From the IMG/VR virus record IMGVR_UViG_3300021185_000405, positions 1-56,082 of that record: a DNA stretch of 56,082 bases; one strand, given 5' to 3'. The notes beneath the pieces are model-generated. The model was not told the origin of the DNA, ran no database searches, and worked only from the letters and a program-made list of their open reading frames with translations. Numbering within the stretch: position 1 is the first letter of the stretch; each line of letters opens with the position of its first letter. Below, in pieces: positions 1-8,766 of the stretch. The position numbers were made by a program, and so were the translations under genes. This stretch comes from a virus.

Positions 1-2179
1 AAAGACCTACTGCAGTGTTTATAGCACCTACTCCAGTTGTGCCATTATTAACTGTAGTTTCTAAGTTAGTTATTTTAGTAGAACTTGAACCAGACAAACC
101 TACAGCTGTAGATAGACTAGATATAGCTGTTGCATTAGAAGTTAAACGTGTGTCATCAACAGCTACCCAGGCACTACCGTTGTATCTATATTGTTTGTTA
201 TTATCATTAGTGTCAAACCACAAATCACCTGCGTTTACCCCTGTAGGTTGATCGTCTTGTGAATGTATGGCTATGCCAGAAGTATCGTTTACGGCCACCC
301 AGTTACTGCTACCAACCGCAGTTGCACGATACAACTTGTTGTTATCGTCTGTATCTATCCAAAGGTCGCCAATAGCTGTAGCAGCTGGTGCTGAAGTTCC
401 TACAAAGGTTGTTACTTTACCATCTGCTTTTGCATCTGCATCTGCAGCATCTTGTAGTGCAGCTGCAATTCCTGAATCTTGTGTTGCAACCCAAGAGCCC
501 GAACGTCGAGTATAAACTTTGTTACCATCGTTAGTGTCAAACCAGATGTCACCTTCACTTGCAGAACCTGGAGCATCATTTTGGTAAAAACTGTCAATCT
601 TACCATCTGCTGTTGATTGCGCTGTAGCTGCGTTTGCTATTGCTGTCCCGATAGAACCATCTTGGATAGTCACCCATGCGCTTCCGTTCCAGCGGTAAAG
701 TTTATTGCCATCATTGCTGTCAACCCAAAGATCATTTACAGCTACCGCAGTTGGAGCATCATCTTGTACAAAAGTTTGGTTCTTCGCGTCTACTTTAGAA
801 GTTAGAGCAGTAACAGAGGAGGTACTTGCTTTAGTTGCTATGTCATCATCATTAGATGTTATCTGTGTTTGTAATCCACTAATAGCATTAGCTACTCCAT
901 TCGTACCACCAAAACCATTTAACGCACTGTTTAAAGATGTAATAGAACTAGTTTGGTTAGTTATAGTACCTTCAGCAGATGTAAGTCTAGTGTTCAAACC
1001 GCTGACTGCAGTAGCTACAGTAGAGGTTCCAGAGTAACCAGACAAAGTACTTTCTAGTTCTGTAATATCTCCTGTGTGAGCAGTTATTGTTCCTTCTGCA
1101 GATGTTACCCTAGTTGTTAAAGCACCTATAGCAGAAGCATTTCCGCTTATATTATTATTAGCATTAGTTATAGAAGAATTTAAAGATGTAATATTTATTG
1201 AAGTTGATATATCTCCATTGTCACTAACACCCGCAACTAGTAATAAATCAGATGCGTTTTGAGATATGGCATTACCATTAGCGGTAATCTGCGTTTGTAG
1301 AGTTGTATCAGAGGAACTAGTAGACCCGGCCGTACTTGCTGCCCAGGTACTACCGGTGTACACGAATATCTCATTACCGTTGTCGGTGTCCATCCATATA
1401 TCACCAGCTTGCAAGCTACTGCTGTCATCTCTACTTGTAGGTGCAGAGGTTGACCTTATAACCCTAGGTGTACTTGTTGATAAACTATTAACTGAAGCTT
1501 GGGCGGCGGCAGCTGCAGAGTTTACAGTAGCTATAGTAGTCTGTAAGTTAGCAGTAGTAGAACCTAAAGTAATAGGTATAGTTGTGTTTAATGTAGAGAA
1601 ACCAGGTAGAGCACTTAACTCTTCTGAAAGAGCTTGCATTACTGCCCCAACATCAACTGCAGTAGTAGCAGCTACGCCTTCAGTAGCATTGTAAGGGCTT
1701 ACTACGTCTGCAATACTTACAAACCTAACCCAATAATAATAAGTAGCTCCATAACCTACTTCATCAGCATATACAAAAGCATTAGTAGTAGATATAAGAG
1801 TAGCGCCGCCAAGAGCATTTGCTTGCGATCTCCATATTTCTGTGTATGCGTGGTTCCCGTAACTAGCTTTGTCCCAAGTTAAAAGTATGCCAGTAAAAGC
1901 ACCACTTGCTTCTAGGTTAGTAGGTGCGGGTGGGGTGGTAAGATCTCCAGGCCCACCGTCATCTGGAGGAGATATGCCATTTTCTACACCAACAGCCTTG
2001 TTTCTTACCTTTACGATACCAGAATCAGATAATTCTCTAAGAGTTACAGCTCTATCTAAAGGATCACCACGTCTGCCTAATCTAACTTCTAATGCTTCTT
2101 TAATAGCATCGAGTGCTATCTTTAGTTCTCTGTCAGTTTTCGGAGGTATATTTTTTAAGCCTGGAAGTTTTGTAGTCAT
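1..2179 (-). CDS. Large tail fibre/host-contact protein, C-terminus cut by window edge
   Basis: Starts at the ATG whose A is the last base of the upstream stop (TAATG) and stays open for 726 codons to the window edge, so the C-terminus is missing. After about 90 residues there is a fibronectin-III-like stretch (roughly residues 75-165, ending in a YYYWVRFVS strand). The rest is low-complexity Ser/Thr/Ala/Asn sequence typical of fibres. It holds about five copies of a module of the form GDxWxDTxDxNxxYxxxGSAWV, alternating with coiled-coil-like segments (TRLTSAEGTIT, SLNSxL). The family is known from tail tips and fibres of marine phages. It is the last gene visible in the late block, where host-binding proteins usually lie. 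The role in host contact is inferred from composition and position. Confidence 0.8.
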   Translation of the reverse strand, partial: MTTKLPGLKNIPPKTDRELKIALDAIKEALEVRLGRRGDPLDRAVTLRELSDSGIVKVRNKAVGVENGISPPDDGGPGDLTTPPAPTNLEASGAFTGILLTWDKASYGNHAYTEIWRSQANALGGATLISTTNAFVYADEVGYGATYYYWVRFVSIADVVSPYNATEGVAATTAVDVGAVMQALSEELSALPGFSTLNTTIPITLGSTTANLQTTIATVNSAAAAAQASVNSLSTSTPRVIRSTSAPTSRDDSSSLQAGDIWMDTDNGNEIFVYTGSTWAASTAGSTSSSDTTLQTQITANGNAISQNASDLLLVAGVSDNGDISTSINITSLNSSITNANNNISGNASAIGALTTRVTSAEGTITAHTGDITELESTLSGYSGTSTVATAVSGLNTRLTSAEGTITNQTSSITSLNSALNGFGGTNGVANAISGLQTQITSNDDDIATKASTSSVTALTSKVDAKNQTFVQDDAPTAVAVNDLWVDSNDGNKLYRWNGSAWVTIQDGSIGTAIANAATAQSTADGKIDSFYQNDAPGSASEGDIWFDTNDGNKVYTRRSGSWVATQDSGIAAALQDAADADAKADGKVTTFVGTSAPAATAIGDLWIDTDDNNKLYRATAVGSSNWVAVNDTSGIAIHSQDDQPTGVNAGDLWFDTNDNNKQYRYNGSAWVAVDDTRLTSNATAISSLSTAVGLSGSSSTKITNLETTVNNGTTGVGAINTAVGL

Positions 2180-4161
2180 TACACTTCCTTAAGCTCTACG
2201 ATTGACTCTCCTAAACAAACCTCGTTTACAATTTTCGCAGTCTCTATCTCAAAAGCAAAAGTTTTATGTACGCTTGCGGGCAACCGCACTGTAGGTTCGG
2301 GTATAGCTGTAGCACTAAAACTAGGAGTGGTACCCGTAATACTAAAAATACTACCGCTTGTAGATATAGTAGCGTTGTATATTACCGAGCCATCTCCGTA
2401 CACTTTTAATGTTACCGGGTATGCTTCTGCATCTACTTTTGCAAACCCCATACTAGTAGGCCTTGCCATTGGAAAGTCTTTACTCTTCCAATTGTACGTA
2501 AGGTTAGTAGAACTACCTTGAAACTTTTTAATTTTATTTCCTATTATTAAATACAGCTCGTTATCGTCAGGGTCAGTAAAACCGCCGCGTATTAACGCAC
2601 CTGCATCTAGATCTACAAGTGCGTTTGTTCCCTGTCGGGGGTCAAATATAAATCCACCAAAACCGGAGCCAGTGTTGTAAAACCCTACATACCTTCCTTG
2701 CCAGTAAAAACCTGTGATAGTAGAAGGGTAGTAGTTAGCTTGCCACTGTTCTGCAGTTATTATCGGCTCTGTTATATTTTGAGCTTGGGCACCAGAAACT
2801 GCAATAAGACCGTCTGGCCCTGCATATATCACTGTTTCGCCCATATCCACCATAGATCTTTTACTTAAACACGCTTCTGCTGTTTCTATTTTTATAGCAA
2901 TCATGGCTGAAGGGTCGCTACCCGTTACTAAGTAAGGAGTGCTTTCTGTTCCTACAATAAGGCCGTTAGAGGTGGCTTTTATACCTACTATTTTTTCTTC
3001 TATACCTAGCCTATAAGCAGCAGGCCAAGCGTGTGGTTGGTAAGCTTCACTAAAACATATTCTATTGCCCGTAAAACCAGCAAAAGTACCGTTACCTAAA
3101 GCTAGCAACCCTTTCATAGGCCCGTCTGGGTATAGAGCGCTGTCATCTGGTGGCGCAATCCAAGTGCTAGAAGGTATAACTTCAGCTAGTTCAGTGTTTT
3201 TTGATACATCTGTATAGGTCGTAGCAGACAATGCCAGCTCTGCTACAAATTGAAATTGCGTAGAATTAGAACCAGTGTTAGATCTGTATATTCTTTTCTT
3301 TGATAAGTTGGTATTACTAATACTTGTAGAAGTCTCTAGCGCAGATAGAGCTACGGTCATATTATCATCCGTGGTTATAACTGTAGAGGCGGGTGAAGGA
3401 GGTCCTTCTTCTCCGTACGCAGATACAAAAGTGTATACGTAGGAAGTTTCGTAATCTAACTCTGCGTCTGAATTACCACCAAGTGCTACACCGTTTGCTA
3501 CAGAGGCACTGTTACCCGTACCCGTTGCAGCAGCAGATAATTCTACTGTTAAAGTAGAAACACTAGGCACTGTCTTTATTTTATAATTACCGTTTATATC
3601 TGCAGCAGCTACTCCCTGCGTTGTAGAAAAACCTGTAAGTGTTATGTATTCACCTACAGAAGCACTATGTGCAGTGGCTGTGCCACTTGTAGAAGTAGTT
3701 ATTGTTATAGTAGAACTTTCATTTACAAATGCGATAACTCCATCAAACTGTGTTTGTCCTACTGGGGCTACCGTAGGAGCGGCTGTAGGAGCGGGAATAC
3801 CTAATCTGTAAGCAGAATTAGGATATACAGAACCGCCAATTATGTCAGAAGACCTACCCATTTTAGGAAAAGTTTGACCCGACCAATATAGCGTGTCATT
3901 GGTATCTCCTGGTATAGCACTACGCACGACATTTACATCTTCATCGAATTGTAGCCAACGTTCTGGATCATCTGTGTACTTAAAAACAGATTGCCTAGAA
4001 GAATTAGAAAGAGTAAGAGTATCAGAGTTATCTCTTATAGGTACTAAACGCCCACTTTCAAGATTTACGTCAGTAGCTGTTGTAGCTAACTCATCTTTTA
4101 ATAGACGGGGAGAAGCTTTAGGGGCAAGCCCTCCGAATGTGTTAAGTTTAATATAGGCCAT
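2179..4161 (-). CDS. Large virion structural protein, probably tail nozzle/tubular-B-like
   Basis: 660 residues. The N-terminus (GGLAPKASPRLL, then LESGRLVPI) is of a kind seen in large tail-tube or nozzle proteins of marine podoviruses. The middle is rich in Ser/Thr/Ala beta-type sequence. The second half has repeated aromatic blade-like strands (GNRICFSEAYQPHAWP, FYWQGRYVGFYN) that could form a beta-propeller, as in T7 gp12-type nozzle proteins. There is no signal peptide or membrane segment. It begins just after the lysozyme gene and its stop overlaps the start of the edge fibre gene by one base. The structural role is likely. The nozzle assignment is an inference from architecture and needs a structure-based search. 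Confidence 0.6.
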   Translation of the reverse strand: MAYIKLNTFGGLAPKASPRLLKDELATTATDVNLESGRLVPIRDNSDTLTLSNSSRQSVFKYTDDPERWLQFDEDVNVVRSAIPGDTNDTLYWSGQTFPKMGRSSDIIGGSVYPNSAYRLGIPAPTAAPTVAPVGQTQFDGVIAFVNESSTITITTSTSGTATAHSASVGEYITLTGFSTTQGVAAADINGNYKIKTVPSVSTLTVELSAAATGTGNSASVANGVALGGNSDAELDYETSYVYTFVSAYGEEGPPSPASTVITTDDNMTVALSALETSTSISNTNLSKKRIYRSNTGSNSTQFQFVAELALSATTYTDVSKNTELAEVIPSSTWIAPPDDSALYPDGPMKGLLALGNGTFAGFTGNRICFSEAYQPHAWPAAYRLGIEEKIVGIKATSNGLIVGTESTPYLVTGSDPSAMIAIKIETAEACLSKRSMVDMGETVIYAGPDGLIAVSGAQAQNITEPIITAEQWQANYYPSTITGFYWQGRYVGFYNTGSGFGGFIFDPRQGTNALVDLDAGALIRGGFTDPDDNELYLIIGNKIKKFQGSSTNLTYNWKSKDFPMARPTSMGFAKVDAEAYPVTLKVYGDGSVIYNATISTSGSIFSITGTTPSFSATAIPEPTVRLPASVHKTFAFEIETAKIVNEVCLGESIVELKEV

Positions 4162-4168
4162 TTTTTCA

Positions 4169-4621
4169 TTATACAGTATTCAGAACTGATTCTTGCAGTT
4201 CTCGACTCCTTCTTCCTACTTGGTTAAACCATCTGCTGTCTTCCATTTCAGCTGCCATTTGTTTCCAATCGTGTGCTCTACATGCTTTTAGCATGTTACG
4301 GAACTTAGAAAGTCTAGTCCCTCCTAAATTAAAGCACATATTAACTATAACATGTTGTATATTTTCGGGTAAATTATAAAAATCTTCTTCTGTACCAAAC
4401 ACGTGTATAGCCTCATCTACGTGCTTAGCAAAATCATCTTCATAATACAGATCAACAACTTCTTGTGATACTTTAGTACCCACTTCCCAATCGTATTCAG
4501 GATCATTGGGTTGACATAGGTGCCCAACACCTAGTGTTTTGTAGCCTAAACTATCTTTATATATCTCTAAGACTTCACCCTCGTGTCTTTTAATCTCTTC
4601 TTTTAGTTGTTCTACATTCAT
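4169..4621 (-). CDS. Endolysin: T4-type lysozyme (GH24)
   Basis: 150 residues, the usual length for a single-domain phage lysozyme that hydrolyses the MurNAc-GlcNAc bond of peptidoglycan at the end of infection. The T4-lysozyme catalytic triad is in place with the expected spacing: Glu14 in RHEGE, Asp23 in YKDSLGY and Thr29 in KTLGVGH. The C-terminal half keeps the family's NMCFNLGG and SRWFNQVGRRSREL segments. There is no signal peptide, so export would need a holin; a candidate (4877-5059) lies two genes upstream. Start and upstream stop overlap as ATGA, which indicates translational coupling. Confidence 0.95.
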   Translation of the reverse strand: MNVEQLKEEIKRHEGEVLEIYKDSLGYKTLGVGHLCQPNDPEYDWEVGTKVSQEVVDLYYEDDFAKHVDEAIHVFGTEEDFYNLPENIQHVIVNMCFNLGGTRLSKFRNMLKACRAHDWKQMAAEMEDSRWFNQVGRRSRELQESVLNTV

Positions 4622-4866
4622 GGTGTTATTATCCTGTCGTCTACTGATTTAATCTTATCTTCTTTTAAAAAGACTTGCAGTTCCGTTACAGTTGTTTTTT
4701 GTGCTGCTTCTACTTTTCGTAAGTTAAAATCAGCGTCTTGCCATTCGCTTTGTAACCTAACTAACATGTTAAATTGCTGAGCTACTCGGTCAGTCATCTG
4801 GGTTATATCGTATTGTTTACCATCAAAGTTGATTAACTGTGGTAATTTGCTTTCGGCTTTAGCCAT
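4618..4866 (-). CDS. Small conserved phage protein in lysis cassette (DUF6447-like)
   Basis: 82 residues from the ATG that follows a strong AAGGAGG site about seven bases upstream. A longer reading from 4908 would overlap the preceding gene and has no such site. The N-terminus has a short GKQYDI beta-hairpin-like segment followed by helical, charged sequence (VAQQFNMLVRLQ, then LRKVEAAQK). It resembles short DUF6447-type proteins of cyanophages and marine phages, whose function is unknown. It overlaps the lysozyme gene (ATGA) and follows the putative holin, so it belongs to the lysis group by position only. The family assignment is from memory of the pattern. Confidence 0.7.
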   Translation of the reverse strand: MAKAESKLPQLINFDGKQYDITQMTDRVAQQFNMLVRLQSEWQDADFNLRKVEAAQKTTVTELQVFLKEDKIKSVDDRIITP

Positions 4867-4876
4867 AGGTACCTCC

Positions 4877-5059
4877 TTATAAAAAGCTAGAACCAATGAT
4901 AAGGACATACACGCCTATAATCATTGTTGTGAACTTAGTGTCCATACGGTCAAACTTAGCATCTCCTTTGTCTAAGCGTTTCTCTATAGCAGTGTATCGA
5001 ATATTACACTCTCTTTCGTGTGATTCAATTTTTGCCAATGTTTCTTTCACCGTAGCCAT
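4877..5059 (-). CDS. Small membrane-anchored coiled-coil protein, holin candidate
   Basis: 60 residues. The first 40 are highly charged and helical with heptad-like spacing (IEKRLDKGDAKFDRMD). The last 18 form one hydrophobic segment (MIIGVYVLIIGS). This layout, a cytoplasmic coiled coil plus a C-terminal membrane helix, matches XhlA-like haemolysin/holin-associated proteins. It lies two genes before the lysozyme, which lacks a secretion signal and would need such a partner. The function is inferred from topology and place. It could also be a spanin subunit or an unrelated membrane protein. Confidence 0.6.
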   Translation of the reverse strand: MATVKETLAKIESHERECNIRYTAIEKRLDKGDAKFDRMDTKFTTMIIGVYVLIIGSSFL

Positions 5060-5079
5060 GTTGAAATTATATACTAAGT

Positions 5080-5814
5080 CTAGATAAACTCAATTGAATG
5101 AGTTCCGTTTCCAACAAAACTAATGGCGCTGCTGTAAACGCCTGCAAATCCATGGGAAGCAGTCCATATTCTAGAAGTACCACTAACACTAGAAGTCCAT
5201 CCAATGAGCGATGTCCCGTCAGACTGGTTATAATCTCCAGTAAAACCACCCCCACTTGGTAGAAGATTTCTTACTCTTATAGTACTCCAAGAATTTGCTG
5301 CCGGTGCGCTAGCTTGATACCCAACACCTCTTACTACAACAAACAATTGACCTCCTAAACTAAGGGCCTCTTGACCAATACCTTCAAGATAATAGGAAAA
5401 AGTAGAAGGGCTACCAAAGTTACCAACTCCTCGAAGGTCGGGTGTTCCTGACTGTGCGCCCAATTTCATATAACCCTGAGATGTAGAAGAGCCATCGTTC
5501 CTTACAACAGATGCCCCATGCGCAGTAAAAGCACCTGTTAGGGTTCTAGTAGCTGCGCCTTTAGTAGATCCGCTAGTATAACTACTTGAACCGCCTACAA
5601 CTCCTCCTGTATCATGTAAATCATCAAATCGTAAAGTTTGATTACCCCCATTAATACCAAGAGTATTGTTAGAGCCATTTGCCTGGGGAGGCATATGCCT
5701 GTAGTCAGTAAAAGATATATTAGAATTAGATTTAGCAGACACACCTTGGTTAGGTGTACGATAGACACTAGCTAATTCTGCCATATCTACATTTGTATCT
5801 TTAAACCAAGACAT
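5080..5814 (-). CDS. Putative tail appendage/fibre protein
   Basis: 244 residues, rich in Gly, Ser, Thr and Asn. The N-terminus (VDMAELASVYRTP, then ISFTDYR) resembles the attachment ends of phage fibre proteins, which often carry an ISLxDFR-like phrase. The remainder looks like beta-rich appendage sequence with many glycines and ends in a strand (GNGTHSIEFI). There are no catalytic motifs, signal peptide or membrane segments. Its start overlaps the upstream stop (TAATG), so it is coupled to the genes following the collagen locus. It could be a short fibre or adaptor. Confidence in a specific role is low. Confidence 0.55.
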   Translation of the reverse strand: MSWFKDTNVDMAELASVYRTPNQGVSAKSNSNISFTDYRHMPPQANGSNNTLGINGGNQTLRFDDLHDTGGVVGGSSSYTSGSTKGAATRTLTGAFTAHGASVVRNDGSSTSQGYMKLGAQSGTPDLRGVGNFGSPSTFSYYLEGIGQEALSLGGQLFVVVRGVGYQASAPAANSWSTIRVRNLLPSGGGFTGDYNQSDGTSLIGWTSSVSGTSRIWTASHGFAGVYSSAISFVGNGTHSIEFI

Positions 5815-6446
5815 TAATAATATTCCATTTTATATTTTTCAAAAGTACAACTGTAATTATTTTTTACGTTCTCCCAAGTTTCACCTTCGGGAACGTTATA
5901 ACTTTGAGTAACTTCTCCTAAGTTTACCATGCTCCCCCAATTTTTTACATTTGACTCTTCTATATTACGAAAGTAGTTTATCCAAGACGTTAAGCTATCG
6001 TGTATAGGAGAACCTATATCTACGTAGGTGTACGCTACTGTAGCACCTAAAGACTTTTCTACTTCTCCTAAAACATTATGATACTCAGACACAAATAAAA
6101 AGTTTCTCGTACCATCTGCATCTGGCCTCATTAGGAAGTTACACAAATGGTATTCTCCGCCGTCATTAATAAACCCGATAAATAAACCTACAAGGTGATT
6201 GTTAACATAAGTACCTATAAGTACCCCGCCTGGTTGTAATAAATTTCCTAGGCAAACGTTGTACCAAAAATCTGTTTTTATATCTTCTGAAGCAGAAGCT
6301 ATTTCTTCTGGAGTGTAGTCTACTCCAGGATAAGCATAAGTACCTCTATTTATATACCCACTAGACTGTATATATAAATCTTTTAAAACACCTTCGTAGT
6401 AAAGAGTTGTTATGTCTTCTTCTGTAAGTGATGCGGCTTTGTACAT
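5814..6446 (-). CDS. Uncharacterised protein, possibly GNAT-like, downstream of the collagen-modifying enzymes
   Basis: I place the start at the ATG two bases after the upstream stop (TAGGAATG). An in-frame ATG at 6482 would add 12 residues but overlap the upstream gene by 34 bases, and it also lacks a ribosome-binding site. The protein of about 210 residues has a central beta-rich core (VLIGTYVNNHLVGLFIGF, then a strand containing YHLCNFLMRPD) that recalls N-acyltransferases. I cannot see a clean acetyl-CoA loop, so this is only a suggestion. It closes the run that starts with the collagen fibre, so it could act on the fibre or be another structural protein. Confidence 0.5.
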   Translation of the reverse strand: MYKAASLTEEDITTLYYEGVLKDLYIQSSGYINRGTYAYPGVDYTPEEIASASEDIKTDFWYNVCLGNLLQPGGVLIGTYVNNHLVGLFIGFINDGGEYHLCNFLMRPDADGTRNFLFVSEYHNVLGEVEKSLGATVAYTYVDIGSPIHDSLTSWINYFRNIEESNVKNWGSMVNLGEVTQSYNVPEGETWENVKNNYSCTFEKYKMEYY

Positions 6447-6448
6447 TC

Positions 6449-8290
6449 CTACAGTATATCGCCTTTGTACCTTTGTGACCATATAGTAAGACTGTACTTA
6501 GTGCCTTCAATAAGTTCTACACATTCGTGTGGGTGTGTTACTTGTCCTGGGAATAAAAGCAGTTTACCTACAGGTATATCAGCATTGCTTATGCCTTGTC
6601 TAGGAAAAAATAACTCGCCACCTTTATAGTTTTTATTTAATTTTACTGAGCCAGTTACGTGCGAAGAGTCATGGTGTAATGCTAATTTAGTTTGTGAATT
6701 TGTAGAATACTTCAACATAAACGCATCTCTTACACCCTCTACAACCATAGGATTCCAATAAGGTTCTATTATAGGTTTGACATGTTTTTGCCAATGTTCT
6801 TCTAATTCTTGGTATAGGTTAAGTTCTTTTAGCCTTATCTCTTGTGCAGGGTAAGTATCGTTAGGCAAGCTTTTCCACTCTGCATTTTGCTCTGCTAGTT
6901 CTATAAGTCTTTGGCATTGATGTTCTGACATAAAATCTATCAGTATCATGTCTTTATCTATGACTTCATAGTCATGGGTAGGGGTATGAAACAAGTTGTA
7001 CTGCGGGTACATTTCTTTATAGATACGTTCAAAGTTATCTTTTGCAGAGTCATCTCCATTGCCGTGGTATATACAAGGACAACACGTTGTCTCTTGGTTA
7101 TGTAATTGTTTACCTAGCATAGTTATATTAGGCTCGTGACACTGAAATATATAAGCTTCTACGTCTAAGCCTATGTCATAAATGCCTTCTAAATATGCTT
7201 GTTGATAAAACAACTGATCGTCTTGGCGATCTGTTATAGAACCGTGGGTTAGTATTTTTTTTATTTCTCCTACTTCACCAATAAACGTACCAGAGTTAAG
7301 ATATCTATACCTAGTATGCACGGAAGGAAACTGATTACCTAAACTAGGATCGGGCCAACACACTTCTTCTGCAGAAAAAAGTACCTTATGTCCCATATCT
7401 AAATATCTTTCTTTGATTGTTTCTAATGAATCAGAATAAAAAACATCGTACGCATCTGTAAAGAGTAAAATATCCGTGTCCGGCAAATGTTGTATATGTT
7501 GTTTTAGTATATTTACTTTTTGACCACCACCTGGCCCTGTCATATCTGAGCCTCTCCAGTCAACACCTGCACCCCAGTTATCTATTTTTACACTGTGCTT
7601 ATCTGCAGAATCATATAGTTTTTTCATTTTGGTCACGTCTGTACCAATTGTTATTGCATGTATAGTCATATCTCTCCTATCATTACGTATGTCAGAAGGT
7701 AGTATATCAGTGCGGGCTTGGTTACAAGCATCTTCTTGTAAAGCCAACGCCATAAGACTGCCTTCCCTAATTTGTTCTGGTATGTACTCATCTACGGGTA
7801 TTATACCTTCTTGCATTATATTAGTACCCAAAAGCTTTTTTGCTCCTTTTGGTGCTATAACGTAAGCTGTAGTGTTGTAAGGGTACCAAGGTCTTTCTAA
7901 CCTATCCCCCATTTTTATAGTATTTTGAGGTTCGTTTTCATTACGTTGTAGGTATAACAAATCCCAATAGTCTATTGTATGGTCATAAAACTCTTCATCC
8001 CACTTATCTATATTTATAATTGCATCATCCTCTATTACATATATAGGCTCATCTAACTCTACGCACTTTTGCCACATGTTTCTATGTGATAAAAAACACG
8101 CTACTTCTGTAGGTACAATACCTCTTTTTTGAAAAGGGTCTATCCACCCAGGCCTTGTTTTGTACATAGATAAATCTTTATAGCCGTCTACTGCTTCTAC
8201 AAACGTGTAGTTTTTTAACGTTGGGTTTTTCTCTATAAAATGTTGTTTACGTTCAGGCCTACTTTTTAGATTAATTACAAACTTCTTCAT
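6449..8290 (-). CDS. Three-domain collagen-type modifying enzyme: GT25 + PLOD-type glycosyltransferase + lysyl hydroxylase
   Basis: 613 residues. Residues 1-200 are a family-25 glycosyltransferase like LPS and collagen galactosyltransferases (FVINLKSRPER at the start, ACFLSH at 64-69, metal-binding EDD at 87-89). Residues 208-440 match the glucosyltransferase domain of procollagen lysyl hydroxylases (DWRG, FTDAYDVFY with D279 and D282, LNSGTFIG, HGNG at 409-412). Residues 445-613 are a PLOD-type 2OG-Fe(II) oxygenase: H539 and D541 in LALHHDSS, a GGELFF strand, and THPHE with H588 as the third iron ligand. K598 replaces the usual arginine that binds 2-oxoglutarate. The predicted job is to hydroxylate lysine and build a Gal/Glc-type sugar on it. 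The gene overlaps the previous one (TAATG) and lies three genes after the collagen fibre, its likely substrate. Confidence 0.9.
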   Translation of the reverse strand: MKKFVINLKSRPERKQHFIEKNPTLKNYTFVEAVDGYKDLSMYKTRPGWIDPFQKRGIVPTEVACFLSHRNMWQKCVELDEPIYVIEDDAIINIDKWDEEFYDHTIDYWDLLYLQRNENEPQNTIKMGDRLERPWYPYNTTAYVIAPKGAKKLLGTNIMQEGIIPVDEYIPEQIREGSLMALALQEDACNQARTDILPSDIRNDRRDMTIHAITIGTDVTKMKKLYDSADKHSVKIDNWGAGVDWRGSDMTGPGGGQKVNILKQHIQHLPDTDILLFTDAYDVFYSDSLETIKERYLDMGHKVLFSAEEVCWPDPSLGNQFPSVHTRYRYLNSGTFIGEVGEIKKILTHGSITDRQDDQLFYQQAYLEGIYDIGLDVEAYIFQCHEPNITMLGKQLHNQETTCCPCIYHGNGDDSAKDNFERIYKEMYPQYNLFHTPTHDYEVIDKDMILIDFMSEHQCQRLIELAEQNAEWKSLPNDTYPAQEIRLKELNLYQELEEHWQKHVKPIIEPYWNPMVVEGVRDAFMLKYSTNSQTKLALHHDSSHVTGSVKLNKNYKGGELFFPRQGISNADIPVGKLLLFPGQVTHPHECVELIEGTKYSLTIWSQRYKGDIL

Positions 8291-8766
8291 TAGTTAAATT
8301 CCTTTGCTACTTCTACATCATAGTTCCAGGAGTTTATATTCATAGATACTCTTTCTCCACTTTGAATAGGTGTTACTTTGTGTTCTAGACCAGGACCAAA
8401 CATGACAAGTCTATTTGTCACTGGTGTTATACGCATGTTATTTTTAAATATAAGTTCGCCACCTACTAAATCTTTTACATGGGGGTAAAAAACTATAGAA
8501 CATATAGGAAAATGGCTTTGTCCTGTTTTAAAAAAAGTTTGTTCATCTCTGTCTTGGTGCCAATCTGGCATACCATTCCTATGAAACCAAATGTCATACC
8601 CTACTTGATTATCAAAGTTAAAGTAATTAGCTGCTGTATTTATAAGTCGCCTAGCAACTACGCCGTTATCGTGTTCTTCTTCTTTCTTAAAATAAGTGTG
8701 ATTGTTTTCGTTGTTTATAGTCTCTAAGGTCGTAGGGTAAAAGACTTTATCTACTATTATAATCAT
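8290..8766 (-). CDS. 2OG-Fe(II) oxygenase (hydroxylase)
   Basis: 158 residues, a compact double-stranded beta-helix dioxygenase. The iron ligands are H70 and D72 (PDWHQDRDE) and H129 (GLEHKV). The 2-oxoglutarate arginine is R139, ten residues later, the standard spacing. A GGELIF strand precedes the last motif. Such enzymes hydroxylate side chains of Pro, Lys, Asp or other substrates using O2 and 2-oxoglutarate. Its start overlaps the stop of the prolyl-hydroxylase-like gene (ATGA), and its stop overlaps the start of the lysyl-hydroxylase fusion. That places it inside the collagen-modifying run. The substrate is inferred to be the fibre. Free amino acids or another protein are possible. Confidence 0.85.
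   Translation of the reverse strand: MIIIVDKVFYPTTLETINNENNHTYFKKEEEHDNGVVARRLINTAANYFNFDNQVGYDIWFHRNGMPDWHQDRDEQTFFKTGQSHFPICSIVFYPHVKDLVGGELIFKNNMRITPVTNRLVMFGPGLEHKVTPIQSGERVSMNINSWNYDVEVAKEFN

Noticed and set aside
4618-4908. Longer start for the 82-residue gene in the lysis cassette
   Set aside because: The upstream start would overlap the holin-like gene by 32 bases, whereas the internal ATG has a perfect AAGGAGG at good spacing.
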